Source of the DNA: Aliivibrio finisterrensis_A
GTDB lineage: Bacteria > Pseudomonadota > Gammaproteobacteria > Enterobacterales > Vibrionaceae
Strand: one strand, 5' to 3'
NCBI RefSeq assembly: GCF_004167675.1
Contig: NZ_SEZQ01000010.1
Length of the DNA stretch: 64,000 bases
Made by a program: the position numbers and the translations under genes
Notes under the pieces: generated by a model
The model's input: only the letters and a program-made list of their open reading frames with translations
What the model was told of the DNA's origin: nothing
Database searches by the model: none
Part shown: positions 25,819-35,207 of the stretch, one piece after another
Layout: every line of letters starts with the position of its first letter
Position numbering within the stretch: position 1 is the stretch's first letter

Positions 25819-26881
25819 TTAAATCTCCTGCTTTATAATCTTGGCTTGCAGGTTGATTTAATAGATCCCAATAGTGGTATGGCGACATTCCTGACCCCGG
25901 GCGTTTAATTGTGAGGTTATCTTCTGTAATAAGCTCACCTTGTTGAATCGCCTTAGCTGCGACTAAACTTTTACGCGCAACGGCTTTGTTTTTTACTTCT
26001 GATACCGTTGGACTTTTTACTCCGATCCCCAAAGCCACTTCAACTTGACGGATTGCACTTACCATAGCCGTTAACTCTTGAGGCTCTAAAGAAGCTTTAT
26101 GGTCTGGGCCTTCCATGTTTTGATCTAACGTAAAGTGCTTTTCAATTAATACTGCACCACGAGCAACAGCCGCAATAGAAATGGTAATACCTTCACTGTG
26201 ATCGGAATAGCCTGCGGGTAACTCAAATGCACGACCTAATGTATCCATTGCTTTGAGATTGATTTCAGCCATTGGAGCTGGGTATTCTGTAGTGCAATGC
26301 AATATTGTCACTTTTTTCTTTAGTGCTTTCTGACCTTGCTCTGAAGCATAAGCTTGCTGAAAAGCTAACTCACTTGGCTCTGCTGTTTTATCTGCAACAT
26401 AACCAAAAGCAATGACGCCTAATACCGCTTCAATTTCTGACAAGGTTGCCATGCCTGTAGAGACAATTAAATCACATCCAGTACGAGCGTGCTCTAAAAC
26501 CAATGGTGCATTGGTAATTTCACCTGATGGAATTTTAAGACGAGTTAACCCTAAATCATTTACTAAAAAATCAAGGCTTTCTGAATCAAACGCGGTTGAA
26601 AGAAATTCAATACCTAACGATTCACAATGTTTAACTAGCTGATGGTGAACGTCATAAGAAAGCTCTAATCGACTTAACATTGCTAATTGTGATTCTTGCT
26701 TTTGTGTATTGGTAACTTGATACTCAGCTTGAACCGCATCTTCCGTGACTAGATTTTTTGCTTTAAAGGTTTGAAATTTAACAATGTCTGCGCCTGCGTG
26801 ATAAGCCGCATCTACGAGTTGAAAGGCGAGATTTTCATCACCGTTATGGTTAACGCCAGCTTCTGCAATAATTAGGGTCAT
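25808..26881 (-). CDS. neuB: Nonulosonic acid synthase (NeuB/LegI family)
   Basis: Condenses phosphoenolpyruvate with a six-carbon amino sugar to form the nine-carbon acid. The 357-aa protein has an N-terminal TIM barrel starting LIIAEAGVNHNGDENLAFQL with DIVKFQTFKA, the PSGEITNAPLVL block, and GYSDHSEGITISIAAVARGA with the EKHFTLDQNMEGPDHKAS loop. A C-terminal SAF antifreeze-like domain follows (SLVAAKAIQQGELITEDNLT; KRPGSGMSPYHYWDLL). With LegB/LegC present, the substrate is more likely a 2,4-diacetamido-2,4,6-trideoxy sugar than ManNAc. Confidence 0.93.
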   Translation of the reverse strand: MTLIIAEAGVNHNGDENLAFQLVDAAYHAGADIVKFQTFKAKNLVTEDAVQAEYQVTNTQKQESQLAMLSRLELSYDVHHQLVKHCESLGIEFLSTAFDSESLDFLVNDLGLTRLKIPSGEITNAPLVLEHARTGCDLIVSTGMATLSEIEAVLGVIAFGYVADKTAEPSELAFQQAYASEQGQKALKKKVTILHCTTEYPAPMAEINLKAMDTLGRAFELPAGYSDHSEGITISIAAVARGAVLIEKHFTLDQNMEGPDHKASLEPQELTAMVSAIRQVEVALGIGVKSPTVSEVKNKAVARKSLVAAKAIQQGELITEDNLTIKRPGSGMSPYHYWDLLNQPASQDYKAGDLIVE

Positions 26882-26888
26882 GACTCTC

Positions 26889-28073
26889 TCACTCTACATC
26901 ATTAAAAGTTATATCGTAAAACGCTTTACTTGGTGTGAATTGCAACGATTTAATCATTTCAATCACTTTACCGCTAGTATCACCTTGACCATATGGGTTA
27001 TGGATTTTCTCATCAACAAGTTTATAAGTTCGATCTATAGCCACTTCTATCGCGTCTGAAATCGACTGTTGATTAGGTTCAACATTTAGCACACTCTTAG
27101 CGGCTAAACGCCCTTTTTGTCTTGAGCCTATATTTACCGTTGGAACATCAAAGGCAGGCACTTCAATTATTCCGCTTGATGAATTACCAATAACAGCAGT
27201 TGCATGCATAACCGAGCTAAGATAACGAACCTGACCTAAAGAAGGGATTGCTAATACTCGCGTTGGATTGCTACGAGCGTATTCTTCAAGAATTGGGATT
27301 ATACGTCGACCACCATCATCAGCATTTGGGTAGGTTAAAATAACTTGATGATCTGGGTACTCATCTAACGCATTTAATAAGGCTTGAAAACTCTCTTCAG
27401 GGGCTTCATCACCTAAGGTTACCGGGTGATAAGTAACCAAAAAGAAAGGTTTATCTAGAGTAAAGTTCAATGATTCAGATAACTCTGCTACGCTCATAAA
27501 TGTCGAACGCTTTAAGTGATCTAACCCAATAGCTCCAACATTTTGTACTCGATTTGGTGCTTCACCTAGCTGTATTACACGTTGACGATATTCTTCAGTT
27601 GATGTTCCGTGCAAATAACTGAGTTTAGTTATTGCATGGCGAATCGCATCATCATAAGCGCCTTCGGTGATCTCACCGCCATGTAAATGAACAATGGGAA
27701 TTCGCATGATCATTGCGGTTTGTGCCGCAGCTAACGCTTCAAAACGGTCACCAAGGATCACTAGGACATCAGGTTGCAAGCGTGCAAGAGAATCTGCAAA
27801 ACCTAATACACCAAGTCCCATACTTTTGGCTGTGCCGACTGCTGAATCGGATGAAAGAAGGATCTCTATCTTTTCATCAATAACAAAACCATCTGCTTCT
27901 ATTTGCTGATAAGTCTCACCAAACTCTGGAGATAAATGCATGCCCGATACCAAAAGCTGCAATTGAAGTTCTGGATCATTTTGAATGTCTTTTAAAAGCC
28001 AAAAGAGCAGACCATACTCTGCTCTTGTACCTGTGAAAACGGCTACTTTCTTATTTATTAATGACTTACTCAT
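26889..28073 (-). CDS. neuC: Hydrolysing NDP-sugar 2-epimerase (NeuC/LegG family)
   Basis: A GT-B-fold epimerase that releases the 2-epimerised sugar and NDP, feeding the synthase encoded next. The 394-aa protein begins KKVAVFTGTRAEYGLLFWLL and has VLGDRFEALAAAQTAMIMRI, the IVHLHGGEITEGAYDDAIRH loop, FLVTYHPVTLG, and the nucleotide-binding VIGNSSSGIIEVPAFDVPTV segment. In the sialic acid pathway the substrate is UDP-GlcNAc. With LegB/LegC upstream, the likely substrate is an NDP-diacetamido-trideoxyhexose. Spaced 7 bp from neuB. Confidence 0.92.
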   Translation of the reverse strand: MSKSLINKKVAVFTGTRAEYGLLFWLLKDIQNDPELQLQLLVSGMHLSPEFGETYQQIEADGFVIDEKIEILLSSDSAVGTAKSMGLGVLGFADSLARLQPDVLVILGDRFEALAAAQTAMIMRIPIVHLHGGEITEGAYDDAIRHAITKLSYLHGTSTEEYRQRVIQLGEAPNRVQNVGAIGLDHLKRSTFMSVAELSESLNFTLDKPFFLVTYHPVTLGDEAPEESFQALLNALDEYPDHQVILTYPNADDGGRRIIPILEEYARSNPTRVLAIPSLGQVRYLSSVMHATAVIGNSSSGIIEVPAFDVPTVNIGSRQKGRLAAKSVLNVEPNQQSISDAIEVAIDRTYKLVDEKIHNPYGQGDTSGKVIEMIKSLQFTPSKAFYDITFNDVE

Positions 28074-28107
28074 AATAAACCAATTACCTCTTGTTATCTT
28101 TTTTCAA

Positions 28108-29253
28108 TTACAGAGCAATAGGCGTGCTAGGTAAGTTGATTAAATGCGCTTCAATATGCTCAGACTGAGTTAAATCACCACGAGGAGCGTCTTTAAACAT
28201 AGGTAAACGATGCATTAATTGCCAAATTGGACGAGTCATCACACCTGATTCATTGGTTTGCTTTAACATATCATCACGCACTTGTGCCGATGGACAAATT
28301 ACAGCATTTAACCAGTAATTAGACTGTGCATATTCAGGCTCAACCACAAATTGGAAATCATTTTCAGCAAAAAATTCTTGATAACGATTTGCCAATACTC
28401 GCTTCTGAGCTAAGTATAGTCCCAATACTTCCATCTGAGCACAACCTAACGCTGCATTAAGGTTTGGCATTCGATAATTAAAACCAGCTTCATCATGATA
28501 GAACTCATAAGGATGAGGTACTTTGGCAGTCGTCGTTACATGTTTTGTTCGAGCACCAAGCTCTGCAGTTTTGCATAACACCATGCCACCGCCGCCAGTT
28601 GTAATGATTTTATTACCATTAAAACTAACCGCACCAAAATCGCCTAACGTACCCGTATGTTTACCTTTGTAAAAAGAGCCTAAACTTTCAGCTGCATCTT
28701 CAACTAAAGTAATATTCCATTTATGGCAAACGGCAATCAACTCATCTAATTCAACAGGATGACCAAAGGTATGCATTGGTACAACCGCACGAATTGGACG
28801 CTTAGTTTGCTTATGAAGACAGCCTATCTCTGTCACTTGCGCGTGTTGGGTTAAATACGCATCCATCGCTTTAGGACAAAGCCCTAAACTCACAGGAGAC
28901 ACATCGACAAAGATTGGCTCTGCCCCCATATGATGCAAGGCATTACACGTTGCTACAAAAGTAAGCGCTTGAGTAATGACAAAATCACCATGTTGAACGC
29001 CTGCCATATATAACGCAGCGTGGAGTGCAGCGGTTCCATTAACCGTCGCAACCGCTTTCGCAGTACCTGTATACGCTTCTATTTTTTGTTCGAATTCATC
29101 AACAAATTTACCAACACTAGATACGAAGGTGCTTTGAATGGTTTCTAGTACGTATTTCTGCTCATTGCCATCAAATGTAGGGGCATGCAGTGGGATAAAA
29201 TCATTGGTTTGATAAATATCTCGCACAAACTCAACTAATGGTGTTTTGCTCAT
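28108..29253 (-). CDS. legC: LegC-family PLP-dependent sugar aminotransferase
   Basis: A DegT/DnrJ/EryC1 aminotransferase (381 aa) that puts an amine at C4 of the 4-keto sugar made by LegB. It shows IPLHAPTFDGNEQKYVLETI at the N-terminus, ATVNGTAALHAALYMAGVQH, the VEDAAESLGSFYKGKHTG block, and the PLP-lysine motif GAVSFNGNKIITTGGGGM. The NGNKI lysine context is that of LegC rather than PseC. Placed directly after the dehydratase gene in the operon. Confidence 0.93.
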   Translation of the reverse strand: MSKTPLVEFVRDIYQTNDFIPLHAPTFDGNEQKYVLETIQSTFVSSVGKFVDEFEQKIEAYTGTAKAVATVNGTAALHAALYMAGVQHGDFVITQALTFVATCNALHHMGAEPIFVDVSPVSLGLCPKAMDAYLTQHAQVTEIGCLHKQTKRPIRAVVPMHTFGHPVELDELIAVCHKWNITLVEDAAESLGSFYKGKHTGTLGDFGAVSFNGNKIITTGGGGMVLCKTAELGARTKHVTTTAKVPHPYEFYHDEAGFNYRMPNLNAALGCAQMEVLGLYLAQKRVLANRYQEFFAENDFQFVVEPEYAQSNYWLNAVICPSAQVRDDMLKQTNESGVMTRPIWQLMHRLPMFKDAPRGDLTQSEHIEAHLINLPSTPIAL

Positions 29254-29275
29254 TACTCTGCTCTCTGCTTTTTAA

Positions 29276-30466
29276 TTACATTTTACTATCAAGATATTTA
29301 CCGGTTTCTTTGTGTCCAAAGTCAGGGATCATGGTAAAGAATAATTGCACAATCTCTTCTTTAGTCCACTGACGATCAGACTTCATTTGGCCTATTTTTT
29401 GTTCAAATAGCTCAAGTAACTCTTGTTGATAAAGTGGGTCATTTTTAATAATGCCTAAATTATCAAAACGCGCCATATCTAGTGTTTCTTTATCAGTGAA
29501 AAATTCTTCAAAATCTTTTTCACCTGTTGTATCACTAGAGGTAAATAAACATGGCCATTTACCTTGAGCGGGTAATGTTTTTGCTAGTTCACGAGCTTCA
29601 TCTTCACTTTCACATAAATGAGGTTCATAACCCATTTGCTTTAAGTATTTTACCGCAATATCCGCAAATGAAATGAGATGCAATGCTTCACTTAGCTTAG
29701 GGAAGAAGATATCTCGGTTTTCACCAAAAATACACGACATTAAACACAGTTCACCTGACTCTTGTGGAGTAACAAAATAACGCTTGATGTCATTTGGTGC
29801 CACAATTGGCTGGTTCTTTTGAATTCGCTGATTAAAACCATGCAGAAGAGAACCATCAGAAAAAGCCACATTAGCAAAACGAGCCGTAGAGATAGCAATC
29901 TCTTCACTCTTGCGCATTAAGAACATTTCCATAATACGCTTTGAGGCTCCCATCATATTCACAGGGTTTGCAGCTTTATCGGTAGAGACACAGAAGTATT
30001 TTTTCGCGCCAGCATCAATCGATTGTTGAATGGTTTTGTCGGTATTAAACACGTTTACATCAATCATACGCATCAGGGTAAATGGATCTTTTTCACTACG
30101 AACATGTTTAAGTGCAGATAAGTTCAATACGTAATCGTATTGGCCATCGGCTTTGATAAATGCATCATATTCGATAGAACCAATATCTAAGGCAAAAGTT
30201 TGAAAATCACCATTGATGTAACCAAATGAGCTACGAATATCACGCACTAACTCAACCATGTTGTTTTCACTGATATCAACAACGTGCAATTTTTGAGGGT
30301 TACGCTTGAAGATTTCTTTGGTAACTGCTTGGCCGATTGAGCCTGCACCACCAAGAACAAGGAAGCGTGATTGGGAGACGATACGAGATAGTTCACCTTC
30401 ATGGCTAATAATATCTTGTGTAAATAAGGCATCGGTACGACCGATAAGAGGTAGAATTGGGTTCAT
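29276..30466 (-). CDS. legB: NDP-HexNAc 4,6-dehydratase (LegB type)
   Basis: First committed step of the legionaminate-type route: an SDR dehydratase giving a 4-keto-6-deoxy sugar. 396 aa, with the NAD site FLVLGGAGSIGQAVTKEIF, the ALKHVRSEKDPFTLMRMI block and the catalytic segment STDKAANPVNMMGASKR. There a Met stands where the inverting PseB/FlaA1 group has the catalytic Tyr, as in the PglF-like retaining branch. This supports legionaminic rather than pseudaminic stereochemistry. The donor may be GDP-GlcNAc if PtmE supplies it. Confidence 0.9.
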   Translation of the reverse strand: MNPILPLIGRTDALFTQDIISHEGELSRIVSQSRFLVLGGAGSIGQAVTKEIFKRNPQKLHVVDISENNMVELVRDIRSSFGYINGDFQTFALDIGSIEYDAFIKADGQYDYVLNLSALKHVRSEKDPFTLMRMIDVNVFNTDKTIQQSIDAGAKKYFCVSTDKAANPVNMMGASKRIMEMFLMRKSEEIAISTARFANVAFSDGSLLHGFNQRIQKNQPIVAPNDIKRYFVTPQESGELCLMSCIFGENRDIFFPKLSEALHLISFADIAVKYLKQMGYEPHLCESEDEARELAKTLPAQGKWPCLFTSSDTTGEKDFEEFFTDKETLDMARFDNLGIIKNDPLYQQELLELFEQKIGQMKSDRQWTKEEIVQLFFTMIPDFGHKETGKYLDSKM

Positions 30467-30478
30467 GATAACACTCTA

Positions 30479-30937
30479 TTATTTAAGATTAACGAATCGA
30501 TTAAAACCAACAACGGTACATTTATCCGGTACATGTTTTGTCACAACTGCATTCGCGCCAATATAACAACTTTCACCTATGTTTATACCACCAATAATTT
30601 TAGCCCCAGTTCCAACGTAAGTGTTTTTTCCTATTTCTGCCATTGAATTATCACTATTAAAAGTGCTTCCAATTGTCACTTGTTGATAAATTCGGCAATC
30701 TTCCTTTACCTTCGCTTTCGAACCAATAACAATACCACATGGATGTGGAAACATGACTGAAGGGTGAATTTCCGCAACATGGCTAATATCACAGTTATAA
30801 ACATAAAAAATACGGCGCTGAAAATACTTTCTGATTATTTTACAGTGGCTAGTTCCCCAAAACATCAAATCAAGTTCAGCACGAAATTTTTTAATCGGAT
30901 TAGAGGTAAATAACCATTTTATTATCAAAGAAATCAT
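30479..30937 (-). CDS. CysE-like hexapeptide O-acetyltransferase
   Basis: A short 152-aa left-handed beta-helix acetyltransferase related to serine acetyltransferase but lacking its long N-terminal helical domain. Visible are DISHVAEIHPSVMFPHPCGI, the catalytic-type RIYQQVTIGST, and IGKNTYVGTGAKIIGGINIG. Such short versions in polysaccharide loci acetylate sugars. It lies 12 bp from legB and 2 bp from the GT25 gene, so it is part of the same operon. It might O-acetylate the nonulosonate or a core sugar; the acceptor is unknown. Confidence 0.75.
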   Translation of the reverse strand: MISLIIKWLFTSNPIKKFRAELDLMFWGTSHCKIIRKYFQRRIFYVYNCDISHVAEIHPSVMFPHPCGIVIGSKAKVKEDCRIYQQVTIGSTFNSDNSMAEIGKNTYVGTGAKIIGGINIGESCYIGANAVVTKHVPDKCTVVGFNRFVNLK

Positions 30938-30939
30938 AA

Positions 30940-31653
30940 CTAACCTTCTTTATTAGTCATAAAGTGCAACGTTCTTAACACTGTACATTTCAGAGAATAT
31001 AACTCGCGAGTCAATCTGTTTTTTTTCTCTTTTTTACTTAACTCTCCGACCGTAGAATCAAACTCGGTCTCATTTTTTACCACGCCTGGTCGAATACCTT
31101 TGCACGGAACATGGTTTAACCAAAACTGATCCATGTAATCATCGACAGGCAAATACCACTCTTGGGCAGCAGAGATAAACTTTCTCGCCGCTTGAGGATA
31201 AAGTAAATATGCTCTTGTCGCCCCAGGGCCTCGTTTATATTGCACAATATCAAAACCATGATGATACTCAAGATTATTAAATGGTCGATATCTACCATTT
31301 ACAAATAAGCGTAAATACTCATGTTTTTTTATGTTTAGGATTTTTTCTATATCATCCTTAAAATTTGGTTCCAGTTGCGCATCATCTTCAATAACCACGA
31401 TTGACTGATTTAACTGAACGCATTTTTCCCATAATAAATAATGGCTAGCAAAACACCCTAATTCACCTTTGGTTAACTCACAACCTTTGTATCTCAACCT
31501 TTTTTTACGGTTGTATTTTTCAAATAGTGAATGTTCGCCCTTGCGGCCATCAATGGCATCAAAAAATTCGAAATCCATATCAATTGCATCAAATTGCTGT
31601 TGTATGCTTTCTCTACGGTCTGTGGCCGTTTTTAAACTAATGACATAAATCAT
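30940..31653 (-). CDS. Glycosyltransferase family 25 (LPS core galactosyl/glucosyltransferase type)
   Basis: A 237-aa GT25 protein. It begins IYVISLKTATDRRESIQQQF and contains the acidic donor-site segment IVVIEDDAQLEPNFKDDIEK plus CFASHYLLWEKCVQLNQSI, as in Lob/Lpt/Lic-type transferases of Haemophilus and Neisseria. It is probably cytoplasmic and adds a hexose to the LPS outer core. It is the first intact gene of the nine-gene nonulosonate operon; a broken acetyltransferase gene lies just upstream. Confidence 0.88.
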   Translation of the reverse strand: MIYVISLKTATDRRESIQQQFDAIDMDFEFFDAIDGRKGEHSLFEKYNRKKRLRYKGCELTKGELGCFASHYLLWEKCVQLNQSIVVIEDDAQLEPNFKDDIEKILNIKKHEYLRLFVNGRYRPFNNLEYHHGFDIVQYKRGPGATRAYLLYPQAARKFISAAQEWYLPVDDYMDQFWLNHVPCKGIRPGVVKNETEFDSTVGELSKKEKKNRLTRELYSLKCTVLRTLHFMTNKEG

Positions 31654-31695
31654 TTTTATACCTTGTTCTTTAAAAAAGTGACGGTTTTACTTCTG

Positions 31696-32062
31696 CATTT
31701 AAAAAAACTGCTTCCCATTAAAATCCCCTACCTTACTGGCCGGCCCCCCCCAAAAAAAAGATAACGTTACCTGAAGAAAAGTGGACAACAACAGCACCGC
31801 AGGATATCACTGAATTATTTCCGATACTCACACCTTTAAGGACGGTCAACCTTACACCAACCTACACCTTATCACCAATCTCTATCGCGTTATTTGGATT
31901 GGTTTGCGCACTGGAGGCATCGGTTATTTTATGCAAATCGCTGTCCATAAATAGCATTTGCCAAGAAACCAAACAAGATTGCCCAAAGCGAATGTTTTTT
32001 TTACACACAATCGAGCTTTCACCAGAAAAATTACAGCCATCACCTAAGATAATGATAAACAC
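31696..32062 (-). pseudogene. Hexapeptide-repeat acyltransferase (WbbJ type), decayed
   Basis: The minus strand shows ILGDGCNFSGESSIVCKKN, FGQSCLVSWQMLFMDSDLHK and NAIEIGDKV, then a TAG where family members have Trp, then VGVRLTVLKGVSIGNNSVIS and CGAVVV in the same frame. The C-terminus (GGPASKVGDFNGKQFF) is in a different frame after a C8A8 double homopolymer (31744-31759). Upstream of 32062 the frame is closed and the N-terminal part is missing. So there are three lesions: N-terminal loss, a nonsense codon and an indel. It probably was a sugar O-acetyltransferase of the same operon. Confidence 0.8.
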
Positions 32063-32176
32063 GTATTATTTTTTTCACATTCATATAGTATAGCCAACCT
32101 GCTCTAATTATTGTTTAAGTTTTCACCAGCACTGCCGATATAACGGTATCTTCCACTCGCGACACTTAGCCTTACT

Positions 32177-33250
32177 ATGCATAACCTGAACACCACCACA
32201 CACTCCCATATAAATAATCGACTGTACGCCCTTGACTGGCTTAGAGTTATTGCTGCGATTGCCGTGGTGCTTTTTCATTATATTCCATTGCTTAATCAAG
32301 ATACATTGCCGATTTGGCTTCCGCCCTTCCAATATGGTTATTTTGGCGTTGAGATCTTCTTTATGATAAGTGGATTTGTGATTTTAATGAGTACGGAAGG
32401 TGCGTCGACATGGTCATTCTTTACTTCTCGCGTCACTCGTATTTATCCCGCATTATGGATATGCGCTTCGATTACGGCGATTTCTGCGTTGTTAATCGTC
32501 AATGATAAATATGAAGTTTCTATCGCTCAATACCTTGCTAACTTAACCTTATTGCACCGTCAATTCTCACAGTCTCACCTTGATGGCGTGTATTGGACAT
32601 TAACCATTGAGTTGCGTTTTTACCTGCTGATTGGTGTGTTTATTTGGCTGAAGAAGCTCGACAAATTGCCTGTATTTTTAAATCTATGGCTGTTGGTGTG
32701 CGCATTCTCACTCGCGACTAAAGAGAACCCATCTAAACTGTTATATTGGGGTTCCTATTTTATTGCAGGGGCTTATTTTTATTATATTCATAAGCATGGT
32801 CTTGCCCTAAAACGCATACTTCCTTTATCGATTGCGCTGTGTTGTTCGCTATATCAAGCTTATGATTATACAAAAGGGGATTTATCTCAAACAACGGCAA
32901 TGGCGATCATTTTTGTGGCTTATTGCCTCTTTGCAGTGATCATCTTTTATACCTCATCATGGCAACCTAATCCAATGTTCGCCAAGATAACAGTAATTGG
33001 TGGGGCAATGACTTATCCACTCTATTTGGTTCATCAAAATGCGGGGATTGTCTTGTTTAACCTATTGCCTGATTGGGTATCACCCTTAGCTAAGATTGGA
33101 ATGGTATGTGTGATCATGTTACTTTTGGCTTTTATCATTGCTCATTATTTAGAGAAACCATTAAGTAAAAAAGTGAAGCAGGGATTAGTGTCATTAAGAG
33201 AAAGACAACTGAAGAAAAAACCAGAGATTCCAAGCATTAAAAGAGCCTAA
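32177..33250 (+). CDS. Acyltransferase family 3 (OafA/OAC-like) membrane protein
   Basis: A 357-aa integral membrane acyltransferase with about ten hydrophobic segments. The first contains the AT3 signature R-x10-H (LDWLRVIAAIAVVLFHYIPL), followed by YGYFGVEIFFMISGFVILM and a DGVYWTLTIELRFYLLIG block, all typical. These enzymes move acyl groups across the inner membrane onto extracytoplasmic glycans such as O-antigen. It stands alone on the plus strand between the nonulosonate operon and the yejM-like gene, and its 3' end has a strong hairpin. Glycan acceptor unknown. Confidence 0.9.
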   Translation: MHNLNTTTHSHINNRLYALDWLRVIAAIAVVLFHYIPLLNQDTLPIWLPPFQYGYFGVEIFFMISGFVILMSTEGASTWSFFTSRVTRIYPALWICASITAISALLIVNDKYEVSIAQYLANLTLLHRQFSQSHLDGVYWTLTIELRFYLLIGVFIWLKKLDKLPVFLNLWLLVCAFSLATKENPSKLLYWGSYFIAGAYFYYIHKHGLALKRILPLSIALCCSLYQAYDYTKGDLSQTTAMAIIFVAYCLFAVIIFYTSSWQPNPMFAKITVIGGAMTYPLYLVHQNAGIVLFNLLPDWVSPLAKIGMVCVIMLLLAFIIAHYLEKPLSKKVKQGLVSLRERQLKKKPEIPSIKRA

Positions 33251-33261
33251 AACCTCTGGGT

Positions 33262-33304
33262 ATCGTCCCCTCTTTTATGTGTTATCGATAAAAGAGGGGA
33301 CGAT
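33262..33304. terminator. Long perfect hairpin between convergent genes
   Basis: A 17-bp perfect inverted repeat (ATCGTCCCCTCTTTTAT at 33262-33278, its complement at 33288-33304) with a 9-base loop. The T-rich/A-rich lower stem allows termination in both directions, for the AT3 gene on plus and the yejM-like gene on minus. Confidence 0.8.
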
Positions 33305-33322
33305 GATAATATATGTTGCGCC

Positions 33323-34546
33323 TTATTTATTAAATCGACTGATCTGATCTAACGCTTCTTGAAGGTGTTGGTAATTTAATTCACCGTCTTTTAATGGGCG
33401 GTTTTTCTTATCAAGCAATTGGTATTGGCCTGTCGCATGCACTTCTAAGATCGACTCTTTATCTATAATAGCGTAACCGCTGTAGTTAGAAGACATAATC
33501 CAATTACGATCCACATGCTTGCCCAGTAAATCTTCACCTACAGAGTAATCTTTAATGTTATTAGTGACACCTAAATAGTGCTTCATTAATGTTGGCACCA
33601 CATCTTGATGGCTGGTTAAGTCATCCGCTGACCAATCTATTGTTTTGTTATTTACACCTGGTGCAATAATAATAAAAGGAACGTTTACTTGTGCATCAGT
33701 AAAGTTACTGTTGTGTCCCCAGAAATTCATACGGTTATCATTCATTTCTTGACCGTGATCGCCAGTGATAATGACGACTGTATTCTCTAGATCACCGGTT
33801 TCTTTTAGCTTATCCAAAACTTGTTTTGCTACGCTATCCACAAAGCTGACGCTGGTTTTATAGCGATTGAAGAACAACGTTGGATCACTATCGTTATTCA
33901 GCTCTAGATAATTGATGTTATCCAGCATTGGCTCATAACGATGTGCATAGTCTTTAGGAAAGTCATACCCATGTGGTGCATCGTAAAATAAGAATGAAAA
34001 AGCAGGTTTTGACGTGTCACGCTTGCTATACCACTCTAGCCAATCTTTGGTTAAGTCTTTATCTAACTCTGATGGTGAGTTGCCTTCTGATTTAATGCGT
34101 AAGTTAGGGATGTTTTTAAATACCGTTTGGTTAAACTCTGGTTTTTCTAGCTGAGCGGCGGTAAAAATCCCCATATCGTAGTTCAACTCCTGCAGACGAT
34201 CTATCAATAAAGGTGTTTTTTGATTAGCTAAGAAACCATGCCAATAGGTGCCAGGAATACCATAAAATAAACCAAAAATACCAGTCCGCGTCGCATTACC
34301 CGTTGCGATGTGATTATTAAATATTACTCCCTTTTGTGCGTACTCCCACATATTTGGCGTATTTTCGGCATTGAAGGTGTCTGCGCGCCAAGAGTCCACC
34401 GCTAAAATCATGATGTTGATTGGTTTTTCAACCGCTTCTTTCTGTAATGGTGCAAGCGGGTAATTTAAATCACTTTTACGATTAAGTTTCATTGCTTGTT
34501 GTTGAGCTATCGCCTCTTCATTTACCCATCCGTATTTTTTCATCAT
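33323..34546 (-). pseudogene. YejM/LapC-like protein, C-terminal sulfatase-fold part (frameshifted gene)
   Basis: A 407-aa reading frame with the periplasmic alkaline-phosphatase/sulfatase-like domain of YejM (PbgA/LapC): INIMILAVDSWRADTF, GNATRTGIFGLFYGIPGTYW, VVIITGDHGQEMNDN. YejM senses periplasmic LPS and controls LpxC turnover in E. coli; Vibrio paralogues are less well known. Its membrane half is encoded in the overlapping frame at 34518-35171. Removing one T from the minus-strand T7 run at 34567-34573 joins them into one protein reading VKRYLPVFYPATSTSMMKKY. So this is one gene with a +1 indel, or a phase-variable or sequencing-affected tract. Confidence 0.85.
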
Positions 34547-35171
34547 GCTTGTTGATGTTGCAGGATAAAAAAACAGGTAAGTAACGCTTCACTGTCGTCA
34601 CTGGCTGGTAGGCATTCGCTGCTGCCCAAATATGAATACCGTGTGTAGCGAGTAATGCGAAAAAAGTGATAATTGCAAATTTACGACCCAATTTATGCTG
34701 AGTTACTGCTGCTGGCTTTTCTAGCCAAGAGATCAATAAATATTGACCAGCAACCAGAGCTACCACTCCACCAATAACCGTTATCCATGTAATTAACGGG
34801 AAGCTCACCACTTGACCCGATAGGACTAACTCTAATACAACTGCATTAATGTGGAATCGATATTGGGCAAATACCATGGTATCAATGAACAAGGTCGCTA
34901 TGCCCAGTGAAGCAATGATCGCCTGAGTAGCATTACGCATTTTGGCGTTAGAGATGAAAATAGCAGGTAAAGCGACAAGACCGATTAATCCGGCTAACAA
35001 CACCATTTGGCTAAAGGTGCCTGAAATAAGGAAGCTCAAGCCCAGTACATCCGTTGGGATCTCAGGTAAAAACGCAAAATATCGAGTTGCTATTCCCATT
35101 GCTATCAAGCTGTTGATTAAAATAAGCCAACCATGGCTATGCAATTTCTGTTTTAGTGTGAACGTATTCAA
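34518..35171 (-). pseudogene. YejM/LapC-like protein, N-terminal DUF3413 membrane part (frameshifted gene)
   Basis: A 217-aa frame with five transmembrane segments and DUF3413 features (LINSLIAMGIATRYFAFLPE; FIDTMVFAQYRFHINAVVLE; THGIHIWAAANAYQPVTTVK). It matches YejM up to RYLPVF, then runs out of frame (SCNINKHDEKIRMGK-stop) because of the homopolymer at 34567-34573. In E. coli the membrane part alone is enough for viability, so a truncated product could retain some function. It lies downstream of kdkA in the same orientation. Confidence 0.85.
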
Positions 35172-35207
35172 AATAATGAATCCAACGGTAAATAAGTGAA
35201 TGTAAAA

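Noticed and set aside
19131..31653. Neu5Ac (true sialic acid) synthesis
   Set aside because: LegB, LegC and PtmE-type genes in the same operon point to a 5,7-diamino nonulosonate rather than Neu5Ac from ManNAc.
32123..32332. 69-aa minus-strand ORF at the start of the AT3 gene
   Set aside because: Antisense to the signature region of the acyltransferase; no recognisable protein.
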